Shown here piece by piece: positions 8,909-18,065 of a DNA stretch of 64,000 nucleotides. Origin of the DNA: Roseburia sp. (GTDB taxonomy: Bacteria; Bacillota; Clostridia; Lachnospirales; Lachnospiraceae). The position numbers were made by a program, and so were the translations under genes. Under the pieces are notes generated by a model, which did not search any database, was not told the origin of the DNA, and was given only the letters and a program-made list of their open reading frames with translations. Location: positions 1-64,000 of the forward strand of contig JAMOZS010000003.1 in NCBI GenBank assembly GCA_023667765.1, written 5' to 3'. Every line of letters begins with the position of its first letter. The stretch's first letter is position 1.

Positions 8909-10650
8909 AAGGAACCTCTCTCTATGACGGCTCTGCCATTCTCCACCCGGTACACCAAATCACATTTTTCTATGGTCTGGAGACGATGGGCTATAATAAG
9001 CAGGGTCTTTTTGCCGTGCAGCCTGTTGATGGCGTCCATGATAGCCGCCTCTGTATCATTATCCAGCGCCGAGGTAGCCTCGTCCAGAATCAATACCTCC
9101 GGGTCATTATACAACGCCCGCGCAATACCGATACGCTGCCTCTGACCCCCGGAAAGACGGATGCCCCGTTCACCGATACCTGTATTTAAGCCCTCCGGCA
9201 GCGTCCTCACAAATTCATCCAGCTGCGCTTCCTTTAACACCTCCCACAATCTGTCCTCGTCTATCTCTTCCTCGGGAACGCCGAAAGCAATATTCCGCCG
9301 GATATTGTCATCCAGCATAAAAATCATCTGGGGAATATACCCTACATTCTTAAGCCATCCCCTGTACCGTGTCTTAATATCCACCCCATCCGCAGATACC
9401 GTGCCGCTTTTTACCTCCAAAAGGCCCAGCAGAATATCCACCACCGTGCTTTTTCCTGCGCCGGAGGTTCCTACAATACCCACGGATCTTCCCACCGGCA
9501 CTGTAAGAGACGCATGGTCAAAAATCAGCCTCTCCGTATTAGGATAGGCATAGGTAATATCCTTCATCTCGATAAGCTTCTTCACCGGAAGCTTCTCCTC
9601 GTCCACCGCAAAGGACATATCTACCTTTGTCCCGCTGATTTCATCCTGGAGATTATCGGTAACCCCCATAAAGAAGGGCTCAAAATAGGCAATGGAATTT
9701 ATCTGGTTATTGATTCGGTTCACACAGGGAAGCAGCACAAAAGCCGCTGCCGCCAGCGTACTGAACACCTCCATCATGCTCTCCGTGGGCACCCCCGATA
9801 CCACCAGAAAAATCATATAACCCACCATCGTGCCCACACAGGCTGTCTCGATTAAAAGCTTCGGCACATTGTTATACAAGCTGTACTTTTGCACCGCGTC
9901 CACATAGCCCTTGCCGCATTTGCGGTATTCCTCCACAAAATACTGCTCCTTACAGGCAATCTTTACTTCCTTAATGCCCTGCACTGTCTGGGAAATCCAT
10001 TTGAAAAGGCCGCTGTAATAGTCCTGATTATCCTTGCCCGCCTTATACATGACCGGCTTCAGCACCCTTTTAATGAGAATCATCAGAATGACCAGCACCA
10101 CCGCCATCAAAAGCGTCATCGTGCCATTGGTCAGAAAGCAATAGCTGATAATAAACAGCGAAACCACCCCGTCCGACAACATCTGCAGTAATGCCAGAAT
10201 CAGGGCGTACATATTGTTCACATCCGCCGTTATGCTTCTCTGCACTACCGCCGTATCTGCATTCAGATAGAATTCATAGCCTCTTCGCAGATAATTGCGC
10301 ATCATCCTTTCCGAGGTGCTGAACTGATTTGTATATACAAAGGCAAAGGTCAGCTTCTGCTGGACAAACAAAAACAGGTTCTTCACAATAAAGGTAAGAA
10401 TTAAAAGCACCATTACGGTCACAGCAAAATCATCATACTCACCGCCTCCCAAGAGCCGGTAAAAAATCCCGGCAATTCTGCTGTTCTCCACAGCCTCGGA
10501 ATCAATGACCACGTTCACCACCTGCACCAGCAGACTCACACCGGCCGTCTGTAAAAAGGCGCCTATTACCATCAGAAATATCAGTCCCACCATATCCCGC
10601 TTTTGTTTTTTATCCAGTAATACATTTAATTTCTTTAATATTTGTTTCAT
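8905..10650 (-). CDS. ABC exporter, MsbA/PglK-like (lipid-linked glycan flippase candidate)
   Basis: 581-residue half-transporter with a six-helix membrane domain (about 1-320) fused to an ATPase: Walker A GTSGAGKST, signature LSGGQRQRIGIARAL, Walker B VLILDEATSALD and a downstream H-loop IIAHR. This fold matches PglK/WlaB-type flippases, which move undecaprenyl-linked oligosaccharides across the membrane. Position between a sialyltransferase-like gene and pse genes supports glycan export. GAGG lies 6 nt before the ATG. Peptide or drug export cannot be excluded from the domain structure alone. Confidence 0.85.
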   Translation of the reverse strand: MKQILKKLNVLLDKKQKRDMVGLIFLMVIGAFLQTAGVSLLVQVVNVVIDSEAVENSRIAGIFYRLLGGGEYDDFAVTVMVLLILTFIVKNLFLFVQQKLTFAFVYTNQFSTSERMMRNYLRRGYEFYLNADTAVVQRSITADVNNMYALILALLQMLSDGVVSLFIISYCFLTNGTMTLLMAVVLVILMILIKRVLKPVMYKAGKDNQDYYSGLFKWISQTVQGIKEVKIACKEQYFVEEYRKCGKGYVDAVQKYSLYNNVPKLLIETACVGTMVGYMIFLVVSGVPTESMMEVFSTLAAAAFVLLPCVNRINNQINSIAYFEPFFMGVTDNLQDEISGTKVDMSFAVDEEKLPVKKLIEMKDITYAYPNTERLIFDHASLTVPVGRSVGIVGTSGAGKSTVVDILLGLLEVKSGTVSADGVDIKTRYRGWLKNVGYIPQMIFMLDDNIRRNIAFGVPEEEIDEDRLWEVLKEAQLDEFVRTLPEGLNTGIGERGIRLSGGQRQRIGIARALYNDPEVLILDEATSALDNDTEAAIMDAINRLHGKKTLLIIAHRLQTIEKCDLVYRVENGRAVIERGSL

Positions 10651-10680
10651 GCAAAGCCTCGAATCCGTTTTATTATTCTC

Positions 10681-11760
10681 TTATATCTGCTCATTCTGCC
10701 TGTGAATTTCAGGCTTCTCATACTTGTCCATAAAATCCTCCCCCAGGCGCACTAATTCATCTGCGTACTGAATCGCCTTAATCTCCGTCAATACCGCCAC
10801 GACCTTTTTGAAATGCAGATTCGGGAAGAAATTCAGCATTTCCATAGGCACCGTAGCGTCAAACTGCGGATACTGTGCAAACAAAGTGCGGTAATCCAGT
10901 ACATCTCTTGGATGAGGCTTTAAAAAAACAGTCCCCTCCGGTTCGTACATTTCAATAATGTCCCGAAAAATACGCTCTCTGACGTCCAGCGTACACAAAG
11001 GGTCTGTCAAAATCAGGATTTTATCGCCCAGCGTGCTGCTCTCGTCTATCTGGCGCTGCAGCTTTTCCCTGTCCCGGATAAAGGCCTGCAAAATTAAGAC
11101 CTTGTCCTCCTCTGTAAGCCTGTCCGTCAGCTCCTTTCGGGACTGCTCTATATAGCGGGGACAGGGATATTTAATGACAGATATGTCATTAACCTCCATG
11201 TCCAAACAGTATTTTCCGTAACCGTTCTGTACAAAAATCAGATTCAGCCTCCTGGAGAGAAAGGCCTTCAGGCCGAAATGCCCCCGATTATCATAACGGG
11301 CCGCATCATAATTTTTCAGACAGTTCAATCCGTCCTCCAACGCATGATAGGGTATTTTGTACTGATTCAGATAATAACCGATAGGGTCCGAGTCGCAATA
11401 CACATAAATATCCCCATATTCCTTTAAATCCACCGGCACATACGGGGCCTCCAATCTGGCATAGCGCCTGGTGAAACGAATACGGTTCAGCAGATTCTTG
11501 ATAAGCCCTGACGACTGCTTCCACCGGGCAAGCTCCGGGAAAAAATCATCTCTTTTTTCGTCAAACTCCAGAACCTCTTCAAACAGCCCCGTGCTCTCCA
11601 CCCTCTCCCCAAGGCTCTCAAAATTGTTGGAAAGAGCGGAGAGCACCAGCGTTGCCTGTCCCCGCTTCTCGCGGGGCAGCGCCAGCTCCTTCAGAAAAGT
11701 AACATATACATGATAATAGGTATGGCAGATATATATTCTCTCTTTCATCAGGCCTCTCAT
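10681..11760 (-). CDS. GT52/sialyltransferase-like enzyme (candidate pseudaminyltransferase)
   Basis: 359 residues. The start ICHTYYHVYVTFLKELAL, the acidic LEDGLN motif (about 141-146) and FLKPHPRD (about 279-286) match the D/E-D-G and HP motifs of bacterial sialyltransferases (GT52 and relatives). Those enzymes use CMP-activated nonulosonates. As the first gene of the operon that makes CMP-pseudaminic acid, it is the best candidate for the transferase that attaches the sugar (inference). No signal peptide or membrane helix is seen. An alternative start at ATG 11748 (GAGAGG upstream) is possible. A promoter-like pair lies at 11809-11837. Confidence 0.72.
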   Translation of the reverse strand: MRGLMKERIYICHTYYHVYVTFLKELALPREKRGQATLVLSALSNNFESLGERVESTGLFEEVLEFDEKRDDFFPELARWKQSSGLIKNLLNRIRFTRRYARLEAPYVPVDLKEYGDIYVYCDSDPIGYYLNQYKIPYHALEDGLNCLKNYDAARYDNRGHFGLKAFLSRRLNLIFVQNGYGKYCLDMEVNDISVIKYPCPRYIEQSRKELTDRLTEEDKVLILQAFIRDREKLQRQIDESSTLGDKILILTDPLCTLDVRERIFRDIIEMYEPEGTVFLKPHPRDVLDYRTLFAQYPQFDATVPMEMLNFFPNLHFKKVVAVLTEIKAIQYADELVRLGEDFMDKYEKPEIHRQNEQI

Positions 11761-11808
11761 TTCTTTCCTTTATAGATTGCGGTCATTTCCTGCCTCAAAT
11801 ATGGACTT

Positions 11809-11837
11809 ATTTTACCATAAATTTCCCCTGTAGTAAA
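11809..11837 (-). promoter_or_regulatory. Putative sigma-A promoter of the pse operon
   Basis: On the minus strand TTTACT (-35) is separated by exactly 17 bp from TAAAAT (-10), with the first gene starting about 50 nt downstream. It lies directly after a terminator-like hairpin, which is the expected arrangement at an operon boundary. Both boxes are imperfect, so this is a prediction. Confidence 0.45.
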
Positions 11838-11855
11838 ATCCATGGGAAATTTTTC

Positions 11856-11887
11856 AAAAAAGTTTAAGAATCTTTCATGATTCTTAA
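11856..11887 (-). terminator. AT-rich rho-independent terminator candidate
   Basis: A perfect 9-bp inverted repeat (TTAAGAATC / GATTCTTAA, 6-nt loop) is followed on the minus strand by AAC and six T residues. The stem is A+T rich and therefore weak, but its position between the 12293-20447 gene block and the pse operon promoter fits a terminator. Confidence 0.5.
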
Positions 11888-11907
11888 GCTCCGGGGCTGT
11901 CTGTAAG

Positions 11908-12157
11908 GATAGGGGGCTGGCGTCCTGCCCGGGGGCTCTTCACGGTCACCTGCGCAGATATATGAGATTTTCTTAATGTTTCGTACACACCCAGCAATTT
12001 CGGGACATGGATGTCCCGAAAAGTCCGACCTGAGCCACGATGGCGAATGTCGGACGGTTGCGTAAAAAGTCCCAATCCCTATCGAAACATTTAGAAAATC
12101 CATTTACCTGCGCAAATGACCGCGAAGAGCTCCCCGGGCAGGACGCCGAACCCTATC
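11908..12157. repeat. Large imperfect inverted repeat (arms about 75 bp)
   Basis: The left arm (11908-11983) and right arm (12083-12157) are reverse complements with only scattered mismatches and short indels; both contain GGCGTCCTGCCCGGGG, a CTCTTC segment, TGCGCAG and ATGTTTCG. Weaker pairing extends perhaps 18 bp further out on each side. The 99-bp centre holds two more hairpins. A transcript from either strand would fold into a long rod. Size and terminal inverted repeats resemble a MITE, but I see no target-site duplication that I can defend. Confidence 0.85.
11998..12021. repeat. Perfect 11-bp hairpin inside the inverted repeat
   Basis: TTTCGGGACAT and ATGTCCCGAAA are exact reverse complements separated by only GG. 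No T-run follows on either strand, so it is not a standard terminator. A second nested hairpin (GTCCGAC 12023-12029 with GTCGGAC 12049-12055, inner GCC/GGC) follows immediately. Confidence 0.8.
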
Positions 12158-12289
12158 CCCCACAGGCATCTCCCGAAATCCCCCCACAAAACAATCAGCC
12201 AAATTCTATCCCCCACAGGCATCTCCCGAAATCCCCCCACAAAACAATCAGCCGAATTCTATCCCCCACAAGTGTCTCATGAAATCCGC
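12153..12289. repeat. 53-bp tandem repeat, two near-identical units plus a decayed third
   Basis: Units start at 12153, 12206 and 12259 with CTATCCCCCACA. The first two differ at about one position (CCAAATT versus CCGAATT); the third keeps only about 30 nt and has several changes. Each unit begins with the outer end of the neighbouring inverted-repeat arm, which suggests they arose by slippage from that arm. The stop codon of the next gene is at 12293. Confidence 0.85.
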
Positions 12290-12292
12290 CTG

Positions 12293-13969
12293 TCAAAAAT
12301 GCACGATAATGTAATCTCCTCTGTCCACAATCGAACCCTTTGCCGGAAAATCCGGCAGCTTCAGCGAATATTCCTCTGCCTTTGCATACAGAGAGGTGTC
12401 CGTCAGAGGCTTTACCGTATGACCATGCATGGCAAAAAACCGGGCCATCTCCTCATCCGTATCAAAAGCATAACGAGCCCAGTCCAATACCGACAAAGAC
12501 GGAGTCTGAGCCACCCATACCCCGTATTCCCTGTAGAATTTCTCCAGAAGATGCTCGTCTATAAGCCCCGTCAGATTGTTGATTTTGTAAAAGGTCTCGG
12601 AGCCGTAGGGCACATAGGCCGCCTGAATAATGCTTTGGGGCACCTTATAGGTTCCGGTGAACACCACAGGCTTTGAGATATCATAATTTCTTTCCAGCTC
12701 GTAGGCAATCCAATTCACTGTGTTTCTGGCGTCCTCATATTTCAGATAGTCCACATAGAACCACTGGTTCATATCCATGCATTGATTAAATAATAACACG
12801 GAAACGACAACCCCAAAGAATCCCCGGCCGAATAACAGCCCCCGGTCCATAAGCCCTCCGTTCCCCTTCCCCTGCAGACGGCTCTTTATGATATTCTGTA
12901 ATTGATTCAGGCCATAGGCCGCCAGCAAAACTCCATAGGCACAGACCAGCGGCAGAAACTGAGCCGACCGGTACAGGGTAACGCTGCCTTCTATCAGCAC
13001 CAGCAAAAAGCAGGCAATAAAGCATCCCAACGTCAAGAGAAGCGTCCAGGCTTCTCTTTTTCGGACAGTGCGTATCACCGCCCCCACAAGCATGATAAAA
13101 GCCGCAAGAACAAAAAGCGCAATCGGCAGATAGGCATAGGCAAAAGCACCGTACATCACAAAAACTCTTTTTAACGCCATCACAAACTCATCCCGGGCCG
13201 CACTGTCAAATACCCAGGAAAGCATCTCTCCCAGAGAGCGCTGTACCGCCTCCTCCTTCATATCCTGCAGACCAAATACTCCGGTAACCGCCGCAATCAT
13301 GACGCTGCGTAGCAGAATCGCCGCCACGGCCACCGCCGCTCCCATACAAAGCGCCGGGAAGATTCTCCTCTTCATCCCCCCGTAGCGCTCGGATAAAAGC
13401 ATCAGCAAAAAGCCCACCAGCCATACCACCATAAAAGATTCGTAACAACCCACAGATACCCACAATAAAAGCCCTGCCCCCAGAAAAGCTCCCACCTTTC
13501 TCTCTGAAAATCCCCGGCGCAGCAGCGTCAGGCTCAGCCCGCAGCAAAGATAACCCAGCGCCACACCATTGTGCAGATAATAGGTAAACACCTCGCTGTG
13601 CAGAGGATTCGCTATCAGAAAGCAGGCAAAAAACAAATATCCCCAGAAGGGAATCCGCTCCCGCCAAATAGAATAAAACAGCACACACCACACCGTAGCC
13701 GCCAGCATGAGCACAAGCGCCCCACACAAATCCATCATAAAAGGGCCAAAATCCGAAATGTGTATCCATTTATTAAGAAGGAACAGCACCCAGCGCCCCA
13801 CAATGGCAACCAGCCCTTCCTCAAAATAATAGGCATAGGGAGTATCGTCGATTCCCACTGTCTGATGTGTAATCAAAAAGCCATAGCAGCACAGCCCTGT
13901 CAGAAAAAGCGCCGCCAGATAAATTTTATTCTTCACAAAATACAGAAAATCCTCACGCCATTGTCTCAT
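12293..13969 (-). CDS. GtrII-like polytopic glucosyltransferase (second copy)
   Basis: 558 residues, about ten membrane segments and a soluble C-terminal domain of roughly 150 residues. GRWVLFLLN near residue 58, TYYLHNGVALGYLCCGLSL and GCYESFMVVWLVGF follow the same order as in the 57-1607 protein and fit the GtrII family, which uses undecaprenyl-phosphate-linked sugar outside the cell. Polyprenyl-phosphate sugar synthase-like GT2 genes (17116-18060, 20599-21546) are nearby and could supply the donor. It overlaps the upstream GT-C gene by 4 nt. Confidence 0.7.
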   Translation of the reverse strand: MRQWREDFLYFVKNKIYLAALFLTGLCCYGFLITHQTVGIDDTPYAYYFEEGLVAIVGRWVLFLLNKWIHISDFGPFMMDLCGALVLMLAATVWCVLFYSIWRERIPFWGYLFFACFLIANPLHSEVFTYYLHNGVALGYLCCGLSLTLLRRGFSERKVGAFLGAGLLLWVSVGCYESFMVVWLVGFLLMLLSERYGGMKRRIFPALCMGAAVAVAAILLRSVMIAAVTGVFGLQDMKEEAVQRSLGEMLSWVFDSAARDEFVMALKRVFVMYGAFAYAYLPIALFVLAAFIMLVGAVIRTVRKREAWTLLLTLGCFIACFLLVLIEGSVTLYRSAQFLPLVCAYGVLLAAYGLNQLQNIIKSRLQGKGNGGLMDRGLLFGRGFFGVVVSVLLFNQCMDMNQWFYVDYLKYEDARNTVNWIAYELERNYDISKPVVFTGTYKVPQSIIQAAYVPYGSETFYKINNLTGLIDEHLLEKFYREYGVWVAQTPSLSVLDWARYAFDTDEEMARFFAMHGHTVKPLTDTSLYAKAEEYSLKLPDFPAKGSIVDRGDYIIVHF

Positions 13970-15414
13970 CGATTCGACCTCTCCAGTCTGTAAATCACAA
14001 AATCATAATACATATAATGAAACGCCAATGCTTCTCGATAATCATATTCCTCCCGGAAGCTCCAGGGAATGTCTCCCGCAAAACAGATATACCAGATATC
14101 CCCCGAAACCTCCTCCAATGCCTCGTGATTTGTTAATTCCTCCACATTGTCAAAAGGAAGCTTATAGGGCTTATAGCCGTCTATATACACCTTAAGGCCG
14201 GGATGATACACACTGAGAAATACCGTATGGGCATAAGGTCCTATCATCACATCCTCCGCCTCTACCTCTTCCTCTATGAACTGCCTGTAAGCTTTCAGGC
14301 CTTCATCCTCATACTCCAAAGAAAGCTCTGACCCATACTGAAGCCCGAAGCACAGAAGCGCCGCCCCCCAAATACCGACCCTTGGAGGTATTCTTCTGAT
14401 TTGCTTCATCCCCAGGGCATAAAAAAGCATCAGAAAACCAAATCCGGGAAAGGCATAACGCCCCAAAAAGCAATTATTCACAAATACGGATATCAGAAAA
14501 CCTGTAAGTATCGTCAAAAGCAGCGCGCCCAGGCCTATGAGCGGCCTTTTATCAGCCTGACGCCCCAGCCCGCACAGTCCCAAACCCACAAGAACGAAAA
14601 ACAGCGCCAGCCCCAGATACGCCACCCCGTCTATCGGCGTTTCCAGCGCCGAAAACCACTCTCTCGTATAATCCGCAAAGCTGGCAAGACTCGCCCGCTC
14701 CTGCACGGAACCCGTATCATAGCGCATTCTCAGAAGCATCTGTCTGGCCGTCACATACAGCCAGGGAGAAAAGGCAAGCGCCACTATGCCCCCGCAGACA
14801 AAAAAGCCCTTTCGCTTTTCCTTTTGTCCGCCGATAAGCAAAGCCGCCAAAAACAGCACATAAAACAAAAACGCCTGTATCATGGCAAACGTATGACAGT
14901 ACACGGTACAGATACTGGCCAGACAAAAAACCGCCCATTTTAACGGAGTCTCCTCCTTATAGATATCATAAGCGCTAAGGCCCATCAACGTCATAAAAAA
15001 CAACGCCGCCGCATACATACGCACATTTCCCGCCTGCACGCTCATAATCGGCATCAGCAGGGAAAACAGCATAAAATAAAGGGAGGTTTCTCTGTCAAAC
15101 AGCTTTCTCACATAGTATTTTCCCAGAAGCATATATCCCATCATAAAAAACAGCGACAAAAGCTTTAGCACGAAGAAATGGGTCCCTCCGCCGCACAACA
15201 GATACAACAGCTTCAACAGCGAATAATAAAAGGGAGAATGAGCGTCCACCGCCGTGATATAGATGAGCCGTCTCCAGGGAAGGGCCACCAGCGCCGCCGA
15301 ATAGGCCTCGTCATACCAGAGATAATCCGTCAGGCAGAGCAATCCCCAGACTACCAGTGCGCACACAGGCAGCCCATGCCAGATGAAATTTTTCAGTTTC
15401 TCTCTATCTGTCAT
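13966..15414 (-). CDS. GT39/ArnT-like GT-C glycosyltransferase
   Basis: 482 residues with about ten membrane segments. The first external loop reads WYDEAYSAALVALPW, followed by VDAHSPFYYSLLKLLY; the acidic DEAY pair and HPPxYY-like motif are the catalytic-loop pattern of GT39/PMT and related GT-C enzymes. Such enzymes move a sugar from a polyprenyl-phosphate donor to an external acceptor. The C-terminal 120 residues are soluble. It shares a 4-nt overlap with the next gene, so it is part of the 20447-12293 operon. Acceptor unknown. Confidence 0.72.
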   Translation of the reverse strand: MTDREKLKNFIWHGLPVCALVVWGLLCLTDYLWYDEAYSAALVALPWRRLIYITAVDAHSPFYYSLLKLLYLLCGGGTHFFVLKLLSLFFMMGYMLLGKYYVRKLFDRETSLYFMLFSLLMPIMSVQAGNVRMYAAALFFMTLMGLSAYDIYKEETPLKWAVFCLASICTVYCHTFAMIQAFLFYVLFLAALLIGGQKEKRKGFFVCGGIVALAFSPWLYVTARQMLLRMRYDTGSVQERASLASFADYTREWFSALETPIDGVAYLGLALFFVLVGLGLCGLGRQADKRPLIGLGALLLTILTGFLISVFVNNCFLGRYAFPGFGFLMLFYALGMKQIRRIPPRVGIWGAALLCFGLQYGSELSLEYEDEGLKAYRQFIEEEVEAEDVMIGPYAHTVFLSVYHPGLKVYIDGYKPYKLPFDNVEELTNHEALEEVSGDIWYICFAGDIPWSFREEYDYREALAFHYMYYDFVIYRLERSNR

Positions 15415-15432
15415 AACAAACCTGTCTTTCCT

Positions 15433-17052
15433 CTAATAACGCTGGTACAGGGCCATATCCCCATCCCTGTAAATCTCCCGAAAACCTTTCCTGGCACAAA
15501 GCCCTTCAAGACTTCCTCCCGCCGGAAAGGCTATGTATCTGCTCTCCAACGTGTCCAAATGCTCCAGCACATAGCTCTGCTCACAGCAGCTGATGCCAAA
15601 GCCCTCCGGCAAAGCATACAAAAGCTGCCATCTGGTACTCCTCCAGCCTTCCTCTACCCAGTCATTCAATACCCAGATAACACAATTATCAAAACAAGGC
15701 GCCTCTTTATCCGCAAGCGCAAGCTCCCCCTGAAGCTCCTGCCGCCAGGTCTCCACCTGTTCATATCGGGCCTCCTCCCAAAAGGGCACCTGATAATCAT
15801 AGGGCTCCACCGCCTTATAGCTGTACAGATAGGCAAAGACAGCGCCCAATACCACAGCCTTTTTATAGAACCTGGTTTTCATCAGACTAATCACAAAGAT
15901 TCCCGCTGCCATGAAGGTCAAAAGATGCTTGCTTCCCTCTGTGAGCTTATACATCAGAAGCAGCGCAAAGAACATGCCCACAAAGCAAAACGTCAGATGC
16001 AGCTCTGTCACAAGCATGGCAAAAGCCTCCGGCCTCTGTCCTGCTTGCGCCGCTCTCCTTTGCGCCAGATATTTTCTCAGCTCCGTCAGACTCTGCCAGA
16101 GCAGCACCGCCAGCATCGTCAAATACCCTCCAAAAAAGGCCCCGGAGGCCAGTCCCTCTGTAAAGCCCCTTTGGGTATGCTCCCAAAAAGCGCTTCCCAT
16201 GCTCTTTAACTTGCTCAGCGTATATATCACTCCGCCACCGATTCCTCTCTCAAGAAAGGCCTCTATCCAGTCCGTAAAGAATAGGGGAGCAAAATACTCG
16301 GCTCCCAGATAATGCTTAATCATTGCATAACAGCCAAATACTCCTGCCACTGTCAGGCAAGAGCCGACAACACCCCTCCAGCCTCTTTTGCGTACCCACA
16401 AAAAAGCCGGCAGCAGCATAAACAACAGAAAATAGGGCCTCATCAGCGTCAAAAGCCCCGACAGCAAAAACAGGCAAAAAAGCTTCCAGCCTCTTTCCCG
16501 CCTTATATCATTCACAGCCAACCCATAAAACAAAATCAACAGGCTAAAACAGATAATCTCCGGCATTCCGGAAAGCATGTACCGCACAAAGGGCATATAG
16601 AGACAAAATAACAGCGTCAGTACGCCCAGCTGCTTCCATGTGGGTCTCACCAGACACACAAAAAGCGCCATTGCCAGGCTCAACAGGAAAATATTGCAGA
16701 TAACCGGACTCATCATATTCCAGCCAAACAAAAGTCCCCATACTATCCACGGAAATACCAGCACCGGGCTCCATGCCGCAAAGGATAGCTTCAAGGCATG
16801 ACTTTCATTAAAGCCAAAATACCCCTGGGGATAGCCGTAATGAACAATTCCCTCCACCTGCTTAAAATAAAAGAGTTCATCATTCCACTCCGACATAGGC
16901 AGATAGACCTGCCCGATACTCTTTCCCTGTATCCCGCAGGATACAAGACAGCACACCAGCGGCAAAAATCCCATCAGAACTGCCTTCAGCAGCACAATAT
17001 ATCTTTTTTCGGCACGCCACCATGCCAGAAACCTTTCCATCTGTTTTTTCAA
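15433..17052 (-). CDS. Polytopic membrane protein, GT-C-like
   Basis: 539 residues, about eleven membrane segments. The first external loop has SEWNDELFYFKQVEG followed by YGYPQGYFGFNE, an acidic pair near the membrane that resembles the GT-C catalytic loop, though I cannot match a named family with certainty. A soluble C-terminal tail of about 130 residues follows. It lies 19 nt upstream of a GT39-like gene in the same block of membrane enzymes. Glycosyltransferase activity is inferred from topology and neighbours. Confidence 0.55.
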   Translation of the reverse strand: MKKQMERFLAWWRAEKRYIVLLKAVLMGFLPLVCCLVSCGIQGKSIGQVYLPMSEWNDELFYFKQVEGIVHYGYPQGYFGFNESHALKLSFAAWSPVLVFPWIVWGLLFGWNMMSPVICNIFLLSLAMALFVCLVRPTWKQLGVLTLLFCLYMPFVRYMLSGMPEIICFSLLILFYGLAVNDIRRERGWKLFCLFLLSGLLTLMRPYFLLFMLLPAFLWVRKRGWRGVVGSCLTVAGVFGCYAMIKHYLGAEYFAPLFFTDWIEAFLERGIGGGVIYTLSKLKSMGSAFWEHTQRGFTEGLASGAFFGGYLTMLAVLLWQSLTELRKYLAQRRAAQAGQRPEAFAMLVTELHLTFCFVGMFFALLLMYKLTEGSKHLLTFMAAGIFVISLMKTRFYKKAVVLGAVFAYLYSYKAVEPYDYQVPFWEEARYEQVETWRQELQGELALADKEAPCFDNCVIWVLNDWVEEGWRSTRWQLLYALPEGFGISCCEQSYVLEHLDTLESRYIAFPAGGSLEGLCARKGFREIYRDGDMALYQRY

Positions 17053-17115
17053 TCTTCTCTGTCCTAACCTTCCTCTCCGTCTCTTCCCGTCCCGGTCTCC
17101 CTCCGGCCGGCTCTC

Positions 17116-18060
17116 CTACCTGATGTCCTCTTCCCCGATATTGATTCTCTCCCGAATGACATATTGAGGCGAATTATTCATACTGATATAAATGCGGCCG
17201 ATATACTCTCCAATCAGGCCCAGCATCACCATTATCATACCCCCGAAGAATACAATGGCCGACATGGTGGAGCTAAAGCCCATAGGCACATTGGGATTTA
17301 CAAAGTACTTTATAATCGTATAAATACCATACAAAAAACCCACACCGGCAAATATCCCCCCCACGGCAGTCGCAATCCGCAGAGGCCTTACCGAAAAGGC
17401 GGTAAAACCGTTAAACCACAGCGCTAACAGCTTCTTTAAGGTATAACCCGAGCTTCCCTGCTCTCTCTGTCTGTGATGGACCGATACATTTGCGATATTT
17501 TTTGTGGTACGCAGCACCAGTCCGATGACATAAGGATAGGAATTCTCATAGCGTATCATATCCTCCACCACGAACCTTCTCACGGCAAAATAACTGGAGA
17601 CATAAAGCTCCGCAGGCTTATCCAGCATCATACGGGTCATCAGCTCATTCACCTTACTGCCCATATTCCGAAAGGCCGAATGCTGTTTATGGTCATACCT
17701 GGCATATACGGCGTCATATCCCTCCTCCAGCTTCTCTATCAGCTTGTCCGCCTCCTCCGCAGGCGTCTGCCCGTCGTCATCCAGACAGACCACATAATCC
17801 CCCACGGACTGGCGAAGCCCTGCCATCAATGCGGCATGCTGCCCAAAATTCCGTGAAAAGCTGATGCCCTTAATAGAACTGTTTTCCCGGCATAGCTGTC
17901 GAATGACAGAAAGCGTCCCGTCCGGAGAACAGTCATTCACCAGAATCATTTCGTGCTCGTATTCCTTCATCTTCTGCATTTTATCATCAATTTCCGCTAC
18001 CACCTGAGCGATGGTATGCTCAGAACGATAACAGGGAATTACAAAACTGATTTTCTTCAT
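17116..18060 (-). CDS. GT2, GtrB/polyprenyl-phosphate sugar synthase type
   Basis: 314 residues: KISFVIPCYRSEHTI, LVNDCSPDGT, FSRNFGQHAALMAGL and CLDDDGQTP form the GT2 core of DPM1/GtrB proteins, followed by two C-terminal membrane helices (about 230-255 and 265-290). Such enzymes make undecaprenyl-phosphate-sugar for GT-C or GtrII enzymes; both types are adjacent here. Start at ATG 18060 is set by GGAGG 5 nt upstream; an in-frame ATG at 18072 lies inside that site and next to a hairpin. The flippase GtrA normally paired with GtrB is not in the window. Confidence 0.85.
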   Translation of the reverse strand: MKKISFVIPCYRSEHTIAQVVAEIDDKMQKMKEYEHEMILVNDCSPDGTLSVIRQLCRENSSIKGISFSRNFGQHAALMAGLRQSVGDYVVCLDDDGQTPAEEADKLIEKLEEGYDAVYARYDHKQHSAFRNMGSKVNELMTRMMLDKPAELYVSSYFAVRRFVVEDMIRYENSYPYVIGLVLRTTKNIANVSVHHRQREQGSSGYTLKKLLALWFNGFTAFSVRPLRIATAVGGIFAGVGFLYGIYTIIKYFVNPNVPMGFSSTMSAIVFFGGMIMVMLGLIGEYIGRIYISMNNSPQYVIRERINIGEEDIR

Positions 18061-18065
18061 ACTAA

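Larger units (their letters stand above)
11761..12292. other. 532-bp non-coding interval with dense secondary structure
   Basis: No convincing gene: the short ORFs here lack ribosome sites and family resemblance. Reading along the minus strand, the interval holds a degenerate tandem repeat, a large inverted repeat with inner hairpins, a terminator-like hairpin and a promoter. It separates two minus-strand gene blocks. It may be a MITE-like element, a structured RNA or both. Confidence 0.75.

Noticed and set aside
11998..12021. Perfect hairpin considered as a rho-independent terminator
   Set aside because: Neither strand has a T-run directly after the stem; reported as part of the inverted-repeat element instead.
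12153..12289. Tandem repeats considered as a CRISPR array
   Set aside because: The units are directly adjacent with no unique spacers, only about 2.5 copies, and no cas genes are present.
15178..16209. A 343-codon plus-strand ORF opposite two GT-C-like genes
   Set aside because: Lies antisense to the junction of two overlapping membrane-protein genes and translates to a His/Arg/Gln-rich sequence typical of shadow frames.
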